Shown here piece by piece: positions 1 through 8,314 of a stretch of DNA of 64,000 bases (its first letter is position 1; the number at the start of each line of letters is the position of its first letter). A program made the position numbers and the translations under genes. The stretch comes from Rhodococcus antarcticus (lineage in GTDB: Bacteria; Actinomycetota; Actinomycetes; Mycobacteriales; Mycobacteriaceae): assembly GCF_026153295.1 (NCBI RefSeq), contig NZ_CP110615.1:3100001-3164000 (forward strand), given 5' to 3'. The notes beneath the pieces were generated by a model. That model did no database searches. It was not told where the DNA came from and was given only the letters and a program-made list of their open reading frames with translations.

Positions 1-760
1 CGCCGAGGGAGTCGAAGTCCCGGCCCGAGGCCACCCGGGCGCCGTCCACGGTCTGCAGGCGGCCGCCGAAGGACCGCGGGGTCGCGTCGGCCCCGGCGTC
101 CAGGGTCGCGGAGATGTCCCAGTACCCGGCGGAGCGGAAGGCCATCCGGTCGCGCTCGCGCTGGACGATGAGCCGGGTGGCCACGGACTGCACGCGCCCG
201 GCGGACAGCTTCGGCATCACCTTCTTCCACAGCACGGGGCTGACCTCGTAGCCGTAGAGGCGGTCGAGGATGCGCCGGGTCTCCTGGGCGTCGACGAGGT
301 CGCCGTCGAGCTCGCGGGTGTCGTTGGCCGCGGCCAGGATGGCGCTCTCGGTCACCTCGTGGAACACCATGCGCCGCACGGGAACGGTGGGCTTGAGGGT
401 GTCCAGCAGGTGCCAGGCGATGGCCTCGCCCTCACGGTCGGGGTCGGTGGCGAGGTAGAGCTCGTCCACCGTCTTCAGCAGGGCCTTGAGCTCGCTGACC
501 TTCGTCCTCTTGTCCGGGCTGACGACGTAGAGGGCCTCGAAGCCGTGGTCGACGTTGACGCCGAGCCGCGCCCAGGGCTCACCCTTGTACTTGGCCGGCA
601 CGTCGGCGGCACCGCGCGGCAGGTCGCGGATGTGGCCGATGGAGGCCTCCACCACGTAGTCCGGCCCGAGGAAGGCGCCGATCTTCTTGGCCTTCGCCCC
701 CGACTCGACGATGACCAGACGACGGGTGCCGCCGCCGGTCGCCTTGCTGCGTGCTGCCAC
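1..760 (-). CDS. topA: DNA topoisomerase I, N-terminal part (gene runs off the left edge)
   Basis: Type IA topoisomerase that relaxes negative supercoils. The 253 codons present hold the TOPRIM domain: glutamate 19 in [13 protein letters not shown], and the acidic metal-binding motif DPDREGEA with D106, D108 and E110. The start of domain II follows, including HEVTESAI and the [13 protein letters not shown] segment. The active-site tyrosine and the C-terminal tail lie outside the window. The start is GTG at 760, with GGGAAGG upstream. Gene order topA, hypothetical, cspA and a divergent helicase is that of Mycobacterium. Identity is very secure from these motifs. Confidence 0.97.
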   Translation of the reverse strand, partial: MAARSKATGGGTRRLVIVESGAKAKKIGAFLGPDYVVEASIGHIRDLPRGAADVPAKYKGEPWARLGVNVDHGFEALYVVSPDKRTKVSELKALLKTVDELYLATDPDREGEAIAWHLLDTLKPTVPVRRMVFHEVTESAILAAANDTRELDGDLVDAQETRRILDRLYGYEVSPVLWKKVMPKLSAGRVQSVATRLIVQRERDRMAFRSAGYWDISATLDAGADATPRSFGGRLQTVDGARVASGRDFDSLG

Positions 761-900
761 TGCTGGCCCGTACCTTCCCTGCTGCGCTGGGACCCCTCGG
801 TCGATCCCGGGGTCCTCGGTTCAGCCGCCGTGCTGCCGCGGCCGGTCGAGCACAGGGTGGCACACGACGCGGGGGGGCTGCCGCGAACCTGGGGTCCACG

Positions 901-1497
901 TCACCGGCGACGCACCTCGTCGGGGTCCGGCCAGCCGCCGGCGCCCGCGGCACCCTCGGGGGCGCCACCCACGGTCTCGGCCAGCCGCAGCAGGCGTCGG
1001 CGACCGCTCACCCGCAGCCCCGGACCACCGCCACGGGCGCTGAGCAGCGTCGCCGCCAGCCCGGCCCGGGACAGGGCGGCGGCGAGGGGCAGGTGGGTGT
1101 CGACGGCGTGCGGGTCGAGCCCCAGGACGAACCCCGCGTCGTCCGTGCGTCCCGCAGCGAGGGTCCACGCCCGCAGCGCCCGCCCCCCGGGCACCCACCC
1201 CGGGGGCACCGTCTTCACCGCCCCCTTCGTCCACGACGCGCGCAGCGGACCCAGCGCCGCCGAGGCCGCGCTGCGCACGAGGGGCCGCCCCTCCTCGGAC
1301 TCCCCCGTCTCGGCCTCGATCCCGCACGCACGGACCAGCTCCGCGAGCTCGGCGGCCCGCCACCGGTCCTCCACGACCACCGACACCCGCGTCGCGCCTG
1401 CGGTCGTCACGAGCTGGCCGTGGGCGGCCAGGATCCCCGCCAGGTCCTCCACGGCGGGGTCGACGAGGTCGGCGGAGAAGAAGGACAGCTGGGCCAC
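901..1497 (-). CDS. Conserved hypothetical protein upstream of topA
   Basis: Protein of 198 residues beginning GTG (MAQLSFFSADL). It has no signal peptide and no membrane segment. The first 170 residues look like a mixed alpha/beta fold with alternating hydrophobic strands (TRVSVVVEDRW). The last 30 residues are low-complexity Gly/Ala/Pro. I recognise no catalytic motif. It occupies the place of the hypothetical Rv3647c between topA and cspA in M. tuberculosis and is transcribed towards topA. That conserved position supports it as a real gene, although the function is unknown. A large antisense frame here is a GC-codon shadow. Confidence 0.8.
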   Translation of the reverse strand: MAQLSFFSADLVDPAVEDLAGILAAHGQLVTTAGATRVSVVVEDRWRAAELAELVRACGIEAETGESEEGRPLVRSAASAALGPLRASWTKGAVKTVPPGWVPGGRALRAWTLAAGRTDDAGFVLGLDPHAVDTHLPLAAALSRAGLAATLLSARGGGPGLRVSGRRRLLRLAETVGGAPEGAAGAGGWPDPDEVRRR

Positions 1498-1546
1498 GGC
1501 GTCACCGTAGGTCAGCGGGTGCGCGCAGGGCGGGAGGCGGCCGTCC

Positions 1547-2158
1547 TCAGCGGGCGAGCGCCGCGCACTCGGGAGCAGCGGTGATCGCGGCGCTGACCTC
1601 CGGTGACTGACCCTGGTTGAGGCTGGCGAACGAGGCCTGCAGGGCGGCGATGGCGTCGCTGAAGCCGGACACCAGGCCGCCGATGGCAGCGGCGTCGGAC
1701 GGGTCCGCGGCCTCGGCCGCCGTGGCGAGACCCTGGAACCGGGTGGCGGAACCGCTGAGGGCGTCGACGGCCCCCTGGGTGAGCTGGCTGTCGCCGCCCA
1801 CCGGTGGCGGTCCGACCGTGGACAGCGCCGTCGCGGCCTCGGTGAACACGGCGGCGCCCTGGCGGTAGAACGCGGTCAGGGAGGTCTTCGCGGCCGCCGG
1901 CGACGAGGTGTCCGGGGTCGGCAGTGATCCGAGGGTCGTCAGCGGGGCGGCCGCCGTGCAGAAGGCCGACGCCCAGGTGGCGAGATCGGCCGGGACGGCG
2001 GTCGCGGCGGCACTGCTCGTCCCGCCGGACGACGCGGCGGCCGACGCGCTCGTCGCGGTCGACGACGTGCTCGTGGGTGCTGGGTCGGCGGCGTTGCCGG
2101 AGCTGCACCCGGCGAGGAGCAGGGCGAGGGAGACGGTGAGGGCGGCGGTGCGGCGCAC
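1547..2158 (-). CDS. Small secreted lipoprotein, function unknown
   Basis: A 203-residue protein starting at GTG 2158 behind an AGGAAGG ribosome site. A start at 2197 is possible but would put 13 residues in front of the signal peptide. Residues 1-18 are a lipoprotein signal peptide (RR, hydrophobic stretch, LLAGC with lipid-accepting Cys18). A Ser/Thr/Ala-rich linker follows to about residue 55. The rest is an alpha-helical Ala-rich domain with two further cysteines that could pair. It sits just after the cspA terminator with almost no room for a separate promoter, so read-through from cspA is likely. No known family is assigned. Confidence 0.85.
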   Translation of the reverse strand: MRRTAALTVSLALLLAGCSSGNAADPAPTSTSSTATSASAAASSGGTSSAAATAVPADLATWASAFCTAAAPLTTLGSLPTPDTSSPAAAKTSLTAFYRQGAAVFTEAATALSTVGPPPVGGDSQLTQGAVDALSGSATRFQGLATAAEAADPSDAAAIGGLVSGFSDAIAALQASFASLNQGQSPEVSAAITAAPECAALAR

Positions 2159-2184
2159 GGGAGGACCTTCCTGGAGGAGGAACG

Positions 2185-2222
2185 ACAGAGCCCCCACTAC
2201 CCGGAGGCAGTGGGGGCTCTGT
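2185..2222 (-). terminator. Intrinsic-type hairpin after cspA
   Basis: A perfect 14-bp inverted repeat (arms 2185-2198 and 2209-2222, AGAGCCCCCACT core) with a 10-nt loop begins 13 nt after the cspA stop codon. There is no U-run, as is usual in actinobacteria. It lies only 26 nt before the lipoprotein start, so it may attenuate rather than end transcription. Confidence 0.85.
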
Positions 2223-2235
2223 GCTGAGCGGAGGC

Positions 2236-2439
2236 TCAGACGGCGCGGACGCCGGTGGCCTGGGGACCCTTGGTGCCCTGGCCGACCTCGAACTCGACGC
2301 GCTGGTTCTCCTCGAGGGTGCGGAAGCCGCTGCCCGAGATCTCGGAGTAGTGCACGAAGACGTCAGCCGAACCGTCCTCGGGGGCGATGAAGCCGAACCC
2401 CTTCTCCGCGTTGAACCACTTCACAGTGCCCTGGGCCAT
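2236..2439 (-). CDS. cspA: Cold-shock protein, RNA-binding
   Basis: A 67-residue single cold-shock domain, the usual family length. Nucleic-acid-binding motifs RNP1 (KGFGFI, residues about 14-19) and RNP2 (VFVHY, about 27-31) are intact, as is the opening [14 protein letters not shown]. It binds single-stranded RNA or DNA and acts as an RNA chaperone. ATG 2439 follows AAGGAGATACC, an optimal ribosome site. It is divergent from the helicase at 2768, with a long untranslated region between them, and a strong hairpin follows the gene. This matches the CspA family of mycobacteria (Rv3648c position). Confidence 0.97.
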   Translation of the reverse strand: MAQGTVKWFNAEKGFGFIAPEDGSADVFVHYSEISGSGFRTLEENQRVEFEVGQGTKGPQATGVRAV

Positions 2440-2767
2440 GCTGGTATCTCCTTGTGCGAAAGCTTGGTGCGGTGAGTCACACGTGCGACCCGCCGGGCCG
2501 GTCACGATCGTGGAAGACCGGCGGCTCTGGGAGCTTTCTGGCAGACCACGCCCGCAACGATGATCCTGCGAGCGCGTACACGAACACAGAAGCTGCGACC
2601 ACGACAAGTGAACCACGTTCGGGCCCAGGTGAACAGCAGGAGAGCCGACGACCGTCGCGGCGGGCGCCCGCGCGGCCGTCGGATCGGTCAGGTCCATCGG
2701 GTCGGTCGGGTCCGTCAGATCGGTCGGATCGGTCGGATCGGTCGGTGACCGTGGCTACGGTCGCCCG
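2440..2767. promoter_or_regulatory. Divergent cspA/helicase intergenic region
   Basis: These 328 nt contain no convincing gene. They hold the cspA 5' untranslated region (a long leader is typical of cold-shock genes) and the helicase promoter. On the plus strand TACGGT at 2756-2761 ends 6 nt before the helicase GTG and is the likely -10 box of a leaderless transcript. A degenerate 9-bp tandem repeat covers 2681-2748. I could not place the cspA promoter with confidence. Confidence 0.6.
2681..2748. repeat. Degenerate 9-bp tandem repeat (GATCGGTCG)
   Basis: About seven head-to-tail copies of a 9-nt unit close to GGATCGGTC. The last three copies (2719-2744) are nearly perfect. The array ends 7 nt before the helicase -10 box, so it covers the -35 region and beyond. 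It could bind a protein cooperatively or be simple slippage-generated DNA. Confidence 0.75.
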
Positions 2768-5077
2768 GTGGTGGTGAGCGGGGTGACGTCCTACGGCAGC
2801 GAGCTGCTGGGCCGGCTCCTCGCCGGGGTGCCGCGCGGGGAGCTGCCGCTGACCCACACCCGCGAGCTCCCCGCCCGGCAGGCCCAGGTGGTGGCCTGGC
2901 CGGGGTGGGTGGCGCCCTCGGTGCGCGGCGCCCTCGTCGGGCGTGGGGTGGAGCGGCCGTGGAGCCACCAGGTGGCCGCGGCCGAGCACGCGCACGCGGG
3001 ACGGCACGTCGTGGTCGCCACCGGTACCGCGTCGGGCAAGTCGCTGGCCTACCAGCTGCCCGTGCTCAGCGCGCTCGCCACCGACCCCCGCGCGACGGCG
3101 CTGTACCTCTCGCCGACCAAGGCGCTGGGCGCGGACCAGGTGCGCTCGGTGGCCGCGCTCGGCCTGCCCGACGTGCGGGCGTCGGTGCTCGACGGCGACA
3201 CCCCCCTCGACGAGCGCGACTGGGTGCGGGCGCACTCCCGCTGGGTGTTCACCAACCCGGACATGCTGCACCTGGGGGTGCTCGCGCGGCACGAGCGCTG
3301 GGCGGTGTTCCTGCGCCGGCTGCGCTACGTGGTGGTCGACGAGTGCCACTCCTACCGCGGGGTGTTCGGCTCGCACGTGGCGCTGGTGCTCCGCCGGCTG
3401 CTGCGGATCTGCGCCCGGTACGGCTCGGCCCCGGTGGTGGTGCTGGCCAGCGCAACGTCCGCGGATCCCGCGCCCGCGGCCGGCCGGCTGATCGGTGCCG
3501 ACGTGGTGGCGGTCACCGAGGACGGCTCCCCGCACGGGCCGCGCACGGTGGCGCTGTGGGAGCCACCGCTGCTGGAGCACGTCAGCGGGGAGAACGGTGC
3601 GCCGGTCCGGCGGTCGGCCGGCACCGAGGCCGCCCGGATCCTGGCCGACCTCGTGGTCGAGGGCGCCCGGACCTTGGCCTTCGTCCGCTCGCGGCGGGGT
3701 GCGGAGCTCACCGCCCTGGGGGCGCGACGGCTGCTCGAGGAGGTGGAGCCGGGGCTCGGGCAGCGGGTGGCCGCCTACCGGGCGGGCTACCTGGCCGAGG
3801 ACCGGCGCTCGCTCGAGGCAGCGCTGGGCGACGGGCGGCTGCTGGGCGTGGCCACGACGAACGCGCTCGAGCTCGGGGTGGACGTCGCGGGGCTCGACGC
3901 GGTCGTGGTGGCGGGCTTCCCGGGCACGGTGGCCTCGTTCTGGCAGCAGGCGGGGCGGGCGGGGCGGCGCGGGGAGGGTTCGCTGGTGGTCCTCGTGGCC
4001 CGGGACGACCCGATGGACACCTACCTGGTGCACCACCCCTCGGCGCTGCTCGACCGGCCGGTCGAGGCGTCGGTGACCGACCCCGCCAACCCGTACGTGC
4101 TGGGCCCGCACCTGGCGTGCACGGCCGCCGAGCAGCCGGTGACGGTGGCGGAGGCCGACGCCCTCGACGCCGTCGAGCTGCTGGACGAGCTGGTCGCTGC
4201 GGGAGTGCTCCGGCGGCGCCCGCGCGGGTGGTACCTCGCCGCCGGGCAGCGCCCGCACGCCGACGTCGACCTCCGCGGGACCGGTGGGCTCGCGGTGGCC
4301 ATCGTGGAGGAGTCGACCGGCCGCGTGCTGGGGACGGTCGAGAACGGCTCGGCGCCGTCCCAGGTGCACCCGGGGGCCGTGCACCTGCACCAGGGCACGT
4401 CCTACGTCGTGGACCACCTGGACCTGGACGACGGGCTCGCGCTCGTGCACGCCGAGGACCCCGACTGGTCCACCTCGGCGCGCTCGGTGACCGACATCGG
4501 GGTGGTGCGCTGGATCTCCCGCGCCGTGCACGGAGCGGTCGAGGTGGCCCTGGCGGAGGTGGAGGTCAGCGACCAGGTGGTGGGCTACCTGCGCAAGGAC
4601 CGGACCGGCGCCGTGCTGGAGACCGTCGAGCTGGACATGCCCGTGCAGGTGCTGCGCACCCGGGCCGTGGTCTACGCGCTGGACCCGGAGCTGGTGGCGC
4701 GGTGCGGGGTGGGCGAGGCCGAGCTGCCCGGTGCGCTGCACGCCGCCGAGCACGCGGCCATCGGGCTGCTGGGACTGGTGGCCACGTGCGACCGCAGCGA
4801 CATCGGTGGGGTGTCCACGGCCCTGCACCCGGACACCGGTCGCCCGACGGTGTTCGTGCACGACGGGCACCCGGGCGGGGCCGGCTTCGCCGAGCGCGGG
4901 CACGCGGAGATCGTCCGTTGGCTCACGGCCACCCGGGACGCGATCGCCGCGTGCGAGTGCGCCTCGGGATGTCCGTCCTGCGTGCAGAGCCCCAAGTGCG
5001 GCAACGGCAACGACCCGCTGCACAAGGCCGGGGCGGTGCTGGTGCTCGACGCGGTGCTCGGCGAGCTCGCGGGCTGA
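2768..5077 (+). CDS. DEAD/DEAH-box helicase with C-terminal DUF1998 zinc cluster (MrfA/YprA-like)
   Basis: A 769-residue superfamily 2 helicase. Walker A is ATGTASGKS (residues 84-92), the Walker B box is VVVDECHSYRG, and motif VI is QQAGRAGRRG. The C-terminal third is a DUF1998-type region ending in a cysteine cluster (Cys 731, 735, 738 and 744 within CECASGCPSC...C). This architecture matches Bacillus MrfA, a 3'-5' DNA helicase used in repair of mitomycin-type damage. That role is inferred from the family. The GTG start at 2768 is 6 nt after a TACGGT -10 box (leaderless); GTG codons at 2771 and 2774 are alternatives. Same place as mycobacterial Rv3649. Confidence 0.93.
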   Translation: MVVSGVTSYGSELLGRLLAGVPRGELPLTHTRELPARQAQVVAWPGWVAPSVRGALVGRGVERPWSHQVAAAEHAHAGRHVVVATGTASGKSLAYQLPVLSALATDPRATALYLSPTKALGADQVRSVAALGLPDVRASVLDGDTPLDERDWVRAHSRWVFTNPDMLHLGVLARHERWAVFLRRLRYVVVDECHSYRGVFGSHVALVLRRLLRICARYGSAPVVVLASATSADPAPAAGRLIGADVVAVTEDGSPHGPRTVALWEPPLLEHVSGENGAPVRRSAGTEAARILADLVVEGARTLAFVRSRRGAELTALGARRLLEEVEPGLGQRVAAYRAGYLAEDRRSLEAALGDGRLLGVATTNALELGVDVAGLDAVVVAGFPGTVASFWQQAGRAGRRGEGSLVVLVARDDPMDTYLVHHPSALLDRPVEASVTDPANPYVLGPHLACTAAEQPVTVAEADALDAVELLDELVAAGVLRRRPRGWYLAAGQRPHADVDLRGTGGLAVAIVEESTGRVLGTVENGSAPSQVHPGAVHLHQGTSYVVDHLDLDDGLALVHAEDPDWSTSARSVTDIGVVRWISRAVHGAVEVALAEVEVSDQVVGYLRKDRTGAVLETVELDMPVQVLRTRAVVYALDPELVARCGVGEAELPGALHAAEHAAIGLLGLVATCDRSDIGGVSTALHPDTGRPTVFVHDGHPGGAGFAERGHAEIVRWLTATRDAIAACECASGCPSCVQSPKCGNGNDPLHKAGAVLVLDAVLGELAG

Positions 5078-5094
5078 GGACCGCACCCCGCGTG

Positions 5095-5153
5095 CGTTGT
5101 GCGCGCACAACGTCGTTCCGGGGCTGTTCTTGGTGCGTTGTGCGCGCACAACG
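5095..5153. repeat. Paired-palindrome element, copy A
   Basis: Two copies of the perfect 18-bp palindrome CGTTGTGCGCGCACAACG at 5095-5112 and 5136-5153, 41 bp apart. The second extends to a 28-bp perfect palindrome (5131-5158), and to 38 bp with one mismatch (5126-5163). The spacer shares GGGGC-GTTCTTGG with the second locus at 49444-49502. It lies between two same-direction genes, helicase and epimerase. Confidence 0.95.
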
Positions 5154-5257
5154 CACCACGAACGATGTGCGGCTGGGCCGCACCGGTGGGCGCACCGCGG
5201 GAGGCGTCCGTACCGTGCTCGGGAGTCCTGAGAGCCGGGGCCCGCGAGGAGGTCACG

Positions 5258-6139
5258 GTGAAGGTCCTGGTCACAGGTGCGCACGGCAAGGTCGGACGCG
5301 CGACGGTCACGGCACTGCAGGAGGCCGGCCACGACGTCACCGCCACCGACGTCGCCCGCCCCGTCTTCGACACCCCCGAGCCCGGCGCCCCGCGCTACCA
5401 GCAGGCCGACCTCACCGACGCCGGCCAGGTCTACGGCATCGTCCGTGGCCACGACGTCGTCGTGCACTGCGCCGCCATCCCGGAGCCGACGCAGAACCCG
5501 CCCGAGGTCGTGTTCGGCAACAACCTCATGTCCCTGTTCCACGTGATCGAGGCGTCCGTGCGCTTCGGCGTGACGCGCGTGGTCAACCTCTCCAGCGAGA
5601 CGGTGCCGGGCTTCTTCTTCCCCGAGCGCGACTTCCTGCCGACGTACGTGCCGGTGGACGAGGAGCACCCGATCGCCCCGCAGGACCCGTACGCACTGGC
5701 GAAGCACTTCGGCGAGCAGCTGTGCGACGCGGCCGTCCGGCGCAGCGACATGCGGTGCACCTCGATCCGCCCCTCCTGGGTGCAGACCGCCGACAACTAC
5801 GCACGCAACCTCGGACCGCTGCTGGCCGATCGCTCCCTGCTCAGCGCGAGCCTGTGGGCCTACATCGACGCACTCGACCTGGCCGACGCCCTCGTGCTCG
5901 CGGTGGAGTCCGACCTGCCCGGGCACGAGGTGTTCTACATCGCGAGCCCGGACAACGTGGGCGGGCGGGACTTCGCCGCCGCGGTGCACGAGCACTATGG
6001 CGACGCGATCGAGCTGCGCGAGGTGGACCGCGTGGACGCCTCGGGGATCACCAGCGCCAAGGCGCAGCGGATGCTCGGCTGGACCCCCACCCGGAGCTGG
6101 CGCGACCACCTCACCCCCGAAGGCCGACCTCTGGCCTGA
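5258..6139 (+). CDS. NAD-dependent epimerase/dehydratase family protein (extended SDR)
   Basis: A 293-residue Rossmann-fold protein. It has the nucleotide-binding TGAHGKVG (residues 6-13), a serine in LSSET, and the catalytic pair Y145-x3-K149. This is the architecture of UDP-sugar epimerases and uronate dehydrogenases; the substrate cannot be read from sequence. GTG 5258 follows GAGGAGG with good spacing, so the longer upstream frame through the palindrome element is not used. A TACCGT box near 5211 may be its -10. It stands alone on the plus strand and ends opposite a convergent flavoprotein, with a hairpin between them. Confidence 0.9.
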   Translation: MKVLVTGAHGKVGRATVTALQEAGHDVTATDVARPVFDTPEPGAPRYQQADLTDAGQVYGIVRGHDVVVHCAAIPEPTQNPPEVVFGNNLMSLFHVIEASVRFGVTRVVNLSSETVPGFFFPERDFLPTYVPVDEEHPIAPQDPYALAKHFGEQLCDAAVRRSDMRCTSIRPSWVQTADNYARNLGPLLADRSLLSASLWAYIDALDLADALVLAVESDLPGHEVFYIASPDNVGGRDFAAAVHEHYGDAIELREVDRVDASGITSAKAQRMLGWTPTRSWRDHLTPEGRPLA

Positions 6140-6151
6140 ACCCCGGCCCCG

Positions 6152-6217
6152 GCGCCAAGTGCGGGCTCTTCGTCGTCGGACACCCCCGGATGACCGCCAC
6201 AAGCCCGCACTTGGCGC
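6152..6217. repeat. Long hairpin element between convergent genes, copy 1
   Basis: Arms of 16 bp (6152-6167 and 6202-6217, core CCAAGTGCGGGCT) flank a 34-nt loop. It fills the gap between two converging genes (stops at 6139 and 6237). An element with the same arm core but a different loop lies at 41368-41433, also between convergent genes. It probably acts as a bidirectional terminator spread as a repeat. Confidence 0.9.
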
Positions 6218-6236
6218 GGGAACGAGGTGCGGGCGC

Positions 6237-7361
6237 TCAGGGGTGGCGGGCGAGGAACCGGGCGGCCGCCGCCACGGGACGGTGCGCGAGCGCGCGGTCC
6301 AGCGTCGCGTCGCCCCGCGCCACCCGGCCGAACGCCGTCCACCCGGGACCCGTCCGAGCGATCCCCGCGTGCACCATCCGCGGCCGCCGGGCCAGCGCCG
6401 CGTGCAGCAGTGCACCGGCCGCCATCTCCACCCCGAGGGTGCGCTCGACCTCGCCCGGGTAGTCGGCCAGCACGCCGGCGGCCGCGGCCCCGGCCAGCGC
6501 GCCGGACCGCAGCGCGAAGGAGATCCCCTCCCGGGTCCACGGCTCCAGCAGCCCGGCGGCGTCCCCGCACACCAGCACCCGGCCGCGCCGCAGCGGTGAG
6601 CCGGGCTCGCGGCAGCGGGTGAGGTGCCCGGAGCTGCGCTCCACCTCGGCGCCGTCCAGCCCCATCTCGGTCACGAAGCGGTCGAGGTACGCGCGGGTCT
6701 CGACCGGCGAGCCCTTGGCCGCGATCACCCCGACCGTGAGCCGGTCGCCCTTGGGGAACACCCACGCGTAGGAACCGGGCAGCGAGCCCCAGTCCAGGTG
6801 CACCCGTCCCGTCCAGCCGACCATCGACACCGGTCGCAGCTCCACCTCGAGCCCGAGGTCGACCTGGGCCAGCCGGACCCCCACGTGCGCGCCGATCCTG
6901 CTCGCGCTGCCGTCCGCCCCCACCACGGCGCGGGCGTGCACCGGTCCGGAGCTGGTGGTCAGCACGACGACGTCGTCCACCTCGGCCAGCGCCGTCACCG
7001 TGGTCGACTCCCTCAGCTCGGCACCCGCGGCCACCGCGGCCGTGGTCAGCGCCGCGTCGAGCTCCGCGCGGTCGACCATCCGGAACACCGGTGTGCGGGC
7101 GCGACGGGTGCGGGGGCGCCGACCGTCGACGGTGAAGCTGACCCGGGTGATGACGTCGCGCTCGGGCAGGTCGAAGCCCGCCGGCAGCGCTGCGAGGGAA
7201 GGGCCGATGATCCCGCCACCACACGTCTTGTAGCGGGGGTGGGTGGCTCGGTCGAGCAGCAGCGTGCGCGCCCCCGCCTCGGCGGACACCCGGGCGGCGG
7301 ACGCCCCGGCCGGTCCCGATCCGACGACCACGACGTCCCACGGCACGTTCACCGGGTGCAC
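6237..7361 (-). CDS. Geranylgeranyl reductase-family FAD-dependent oxidoreductase
   Basis: About 374 residues. The N-terminal FAD-binding motif is VVVGSGPAG. YKTCGGGI follows, as is typical of the geranylgeranyl reductase/digeranylgeranylglycerophospholipid reductase family. The second FAD motif is VLVCGDAAGLLEPWTREGI. Such enzymes saturate isoprenoid chains such as menaquinone tails; the exact substrate here is unknown. The start is uncertain between GTG 7361 and GTG 7352, and the long upstream frame overlaps the divergent gene and is rejected. It is divergent from the UDG-like gene, with about 25 nt between starts. Confidence 0.9.
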   Translation of the reverse strand: MHPVNVPWDVVVVGSGPAGASAARVSAEAGARTLLLDRATHPRYKTCGGGIIGPSLAALPAGFDLPERDVITRVSFTVDGRRPRTRRARTPVFRMVDRAELDAALTTAAVAAGAELRESTTVTALAEVDDVVVLTTSSGPVHARAVVGADGSASRIGAHVGVRLAQVDLGLEVELRPVSMVGWTGRVHLDWGSLPGSYAWVFPKGDRLTVGVIAAKGSPVETRAYLDRFVTEMGLDGAEVERSSGHLTRCREPGSPLRRGRVLVCGDAAGLLEPWTREGISFALRSGALAGAAAAGVLADYPGEVERTLGVEMAAGALLHAALARRPRMVHAGIARTGPGWTAFGRVARGDATLDRALAHRPVAAAARFLARHP

Positions 7362-7386
7362 GGTAGCGGCGCTACCGTTCGCTGCT

Positions 7387-7953
7387 GTGCGACGGATGAC
7401 GGACGCGGCCTTCCGCGACAAGCAGCTCGCCGGGACGACGGAGCCGCACGTGGCGCCGGTCAACGCGCTGGTCGACGCGCTGCGCGACCGCGAGGGTCGC
7501 GGCACCGTCCCGCACCTCGCGCCGCTGCACGGTGGCACCGGCTCGCTGCTGCTGGTGCTGCTCCCCGGACCCGGGTCCGCCGACGGCCTGCTGTGCGTGG
7601 AGAACGACGACCCGGCCTCGGTCGAGCTGAGCTCGGCGTTCAGCGGCCTCGGCATCCCGCCCAGCACGTACACCCTCTGGAACGCCTACCCGTGGGCCAC
7701 CGGCGACCGCGTCGACGACGAGCACGTCACGGCCGGGGTGGATCCGCTGCTGCGCGTGGTGGACCTGCTGCCCGAGCTCCAGCTGGTGCTGCTGTGCGGC
7801 CGCACCGCGCAGTCGTCGTGGGTGCACGCGCTGAAGCGCCGGCCGTACCTGGAGCGCAGCGTGGCCACCGTGGTGGCGGCCGAGCCCGGGACGGACCCGG
7901 CCACCAACCAGGCGGCCTACACCGAGGCGCAGCAGCTGCTCTGGACGCTGTGA
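7387..7953 (+). CDS. Uracil-DNA glycosylase-superfamily-like protein
   Basis: A 188-residue protein with segments resembling the UDG fold: LVLLPGPGSADGLLCVENDDPA near the active-site loop, LWNAYPW (compare N-x-x-PW in UDG-like proteins), and LVLLCGRTAQSSW near the C-terminus. No canonical uracil-UDG motif is present, so repair activity is only a family inference. GTG 7387 lies 8 nt after a TACCGT -10 box and is taken as the start; ATG 7396 is an alternative. It points towards the tad locus, whose last gene ends 17 nt away on the other strand. Confidence 0.65.
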   Translation: MRRMTDAAFRDKQLAGTTEPHVAPVNALVDALRDREGRGTVPHLAPLHGGTGSLLLVLLPGPGSADGLLCVENDDPASVELSSAFSGLGIPPSTYTLWNAYPWATGDRVDDEHVTAGVDPLLRVVDLLPELQLVLLCGRTAQSSWVHALKRRPYLERSVATVVAAEPGTDPATNQAAYTEAQQLLWTL

Positions 7954-7969
7954 CACCGCTGGCCCCGCA

Positions 7970-8314
7970 CTAGGGACCCACCGGACCGGCCCGCGCCCGG
8001 CCGTGGCCGGAACCCAGCCCGGAGCCCGCGTCCACCTCGACGACGGCGTCCCACCCGTCCAGCTCGCAGCGCACGAGCTCGGCGTCCATCCCGTCGGTGA
8101 CCACCCGGGCTCGCGTGCAGGCCGCCGCCGGCCCCTCCAGCGCGTGCGCCGCCACGGCCAGCGCCGCGAGGTCGGCCGCGGACTCGGCCCGGTGCCGGGT
8201 GCTCACCGCGGACCCGAGCTGGAGCACGAGGACGGCCAGGGCCACCAGCGCGGCCATCGCCCCGACCGCCCAGATGGTCGCCGAGCCGGTCTCGTCCTCG
8301 GCGAGCCGGGTCAC
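7970..8314 (-). CDS. TadG-like pseudopilin/secreted protein of the tad locus (Rv3654c-like)
   Basis: 114 residues with one N-terminal membrane helix (about residues 15-36) preceded by ETGSATIWA, the type found in the third small gene of actinobacterial tad loci. The C-terminal part lies outside the membrane and has two cysteines (ACTRA and VRCEL) that could form a disulfide. GTG 8314 overlaps the stop of the TadE gene by 4 nt (GTGA), so the two are translationally coupled. It is the last gene of the locus. Its function in tight-adherence pilus assembly is by context only. Confidence 0.8.
   Translation of the reverse strand: MTRLAEDETGSATIWAVGAMAALVALAVLVLQLGSAVSTRHRAESAADLAALAVAAHALEGPAAACTRARVVTDGMDAELVRCELDGWDAVVEVDAGSGLGSGHGRARAGPVGP

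Noticed and set aside
5095-5153. Paired palindromes as a CRISPR array
   Set aside because: Only two repeats of 18 bp, perfectly self-complementary, with a conserved rather than variable spacer, and no cas genes.
2477-6415. A 1312-residue minus-strand open frame antisense to the helicase and epimerase
   Set aside because: It is low-complexity Arg/His/Gly-rich, lies opposite well-motifed genes and includes the repeat region; typical shadow frame of high-GC coding DNA.
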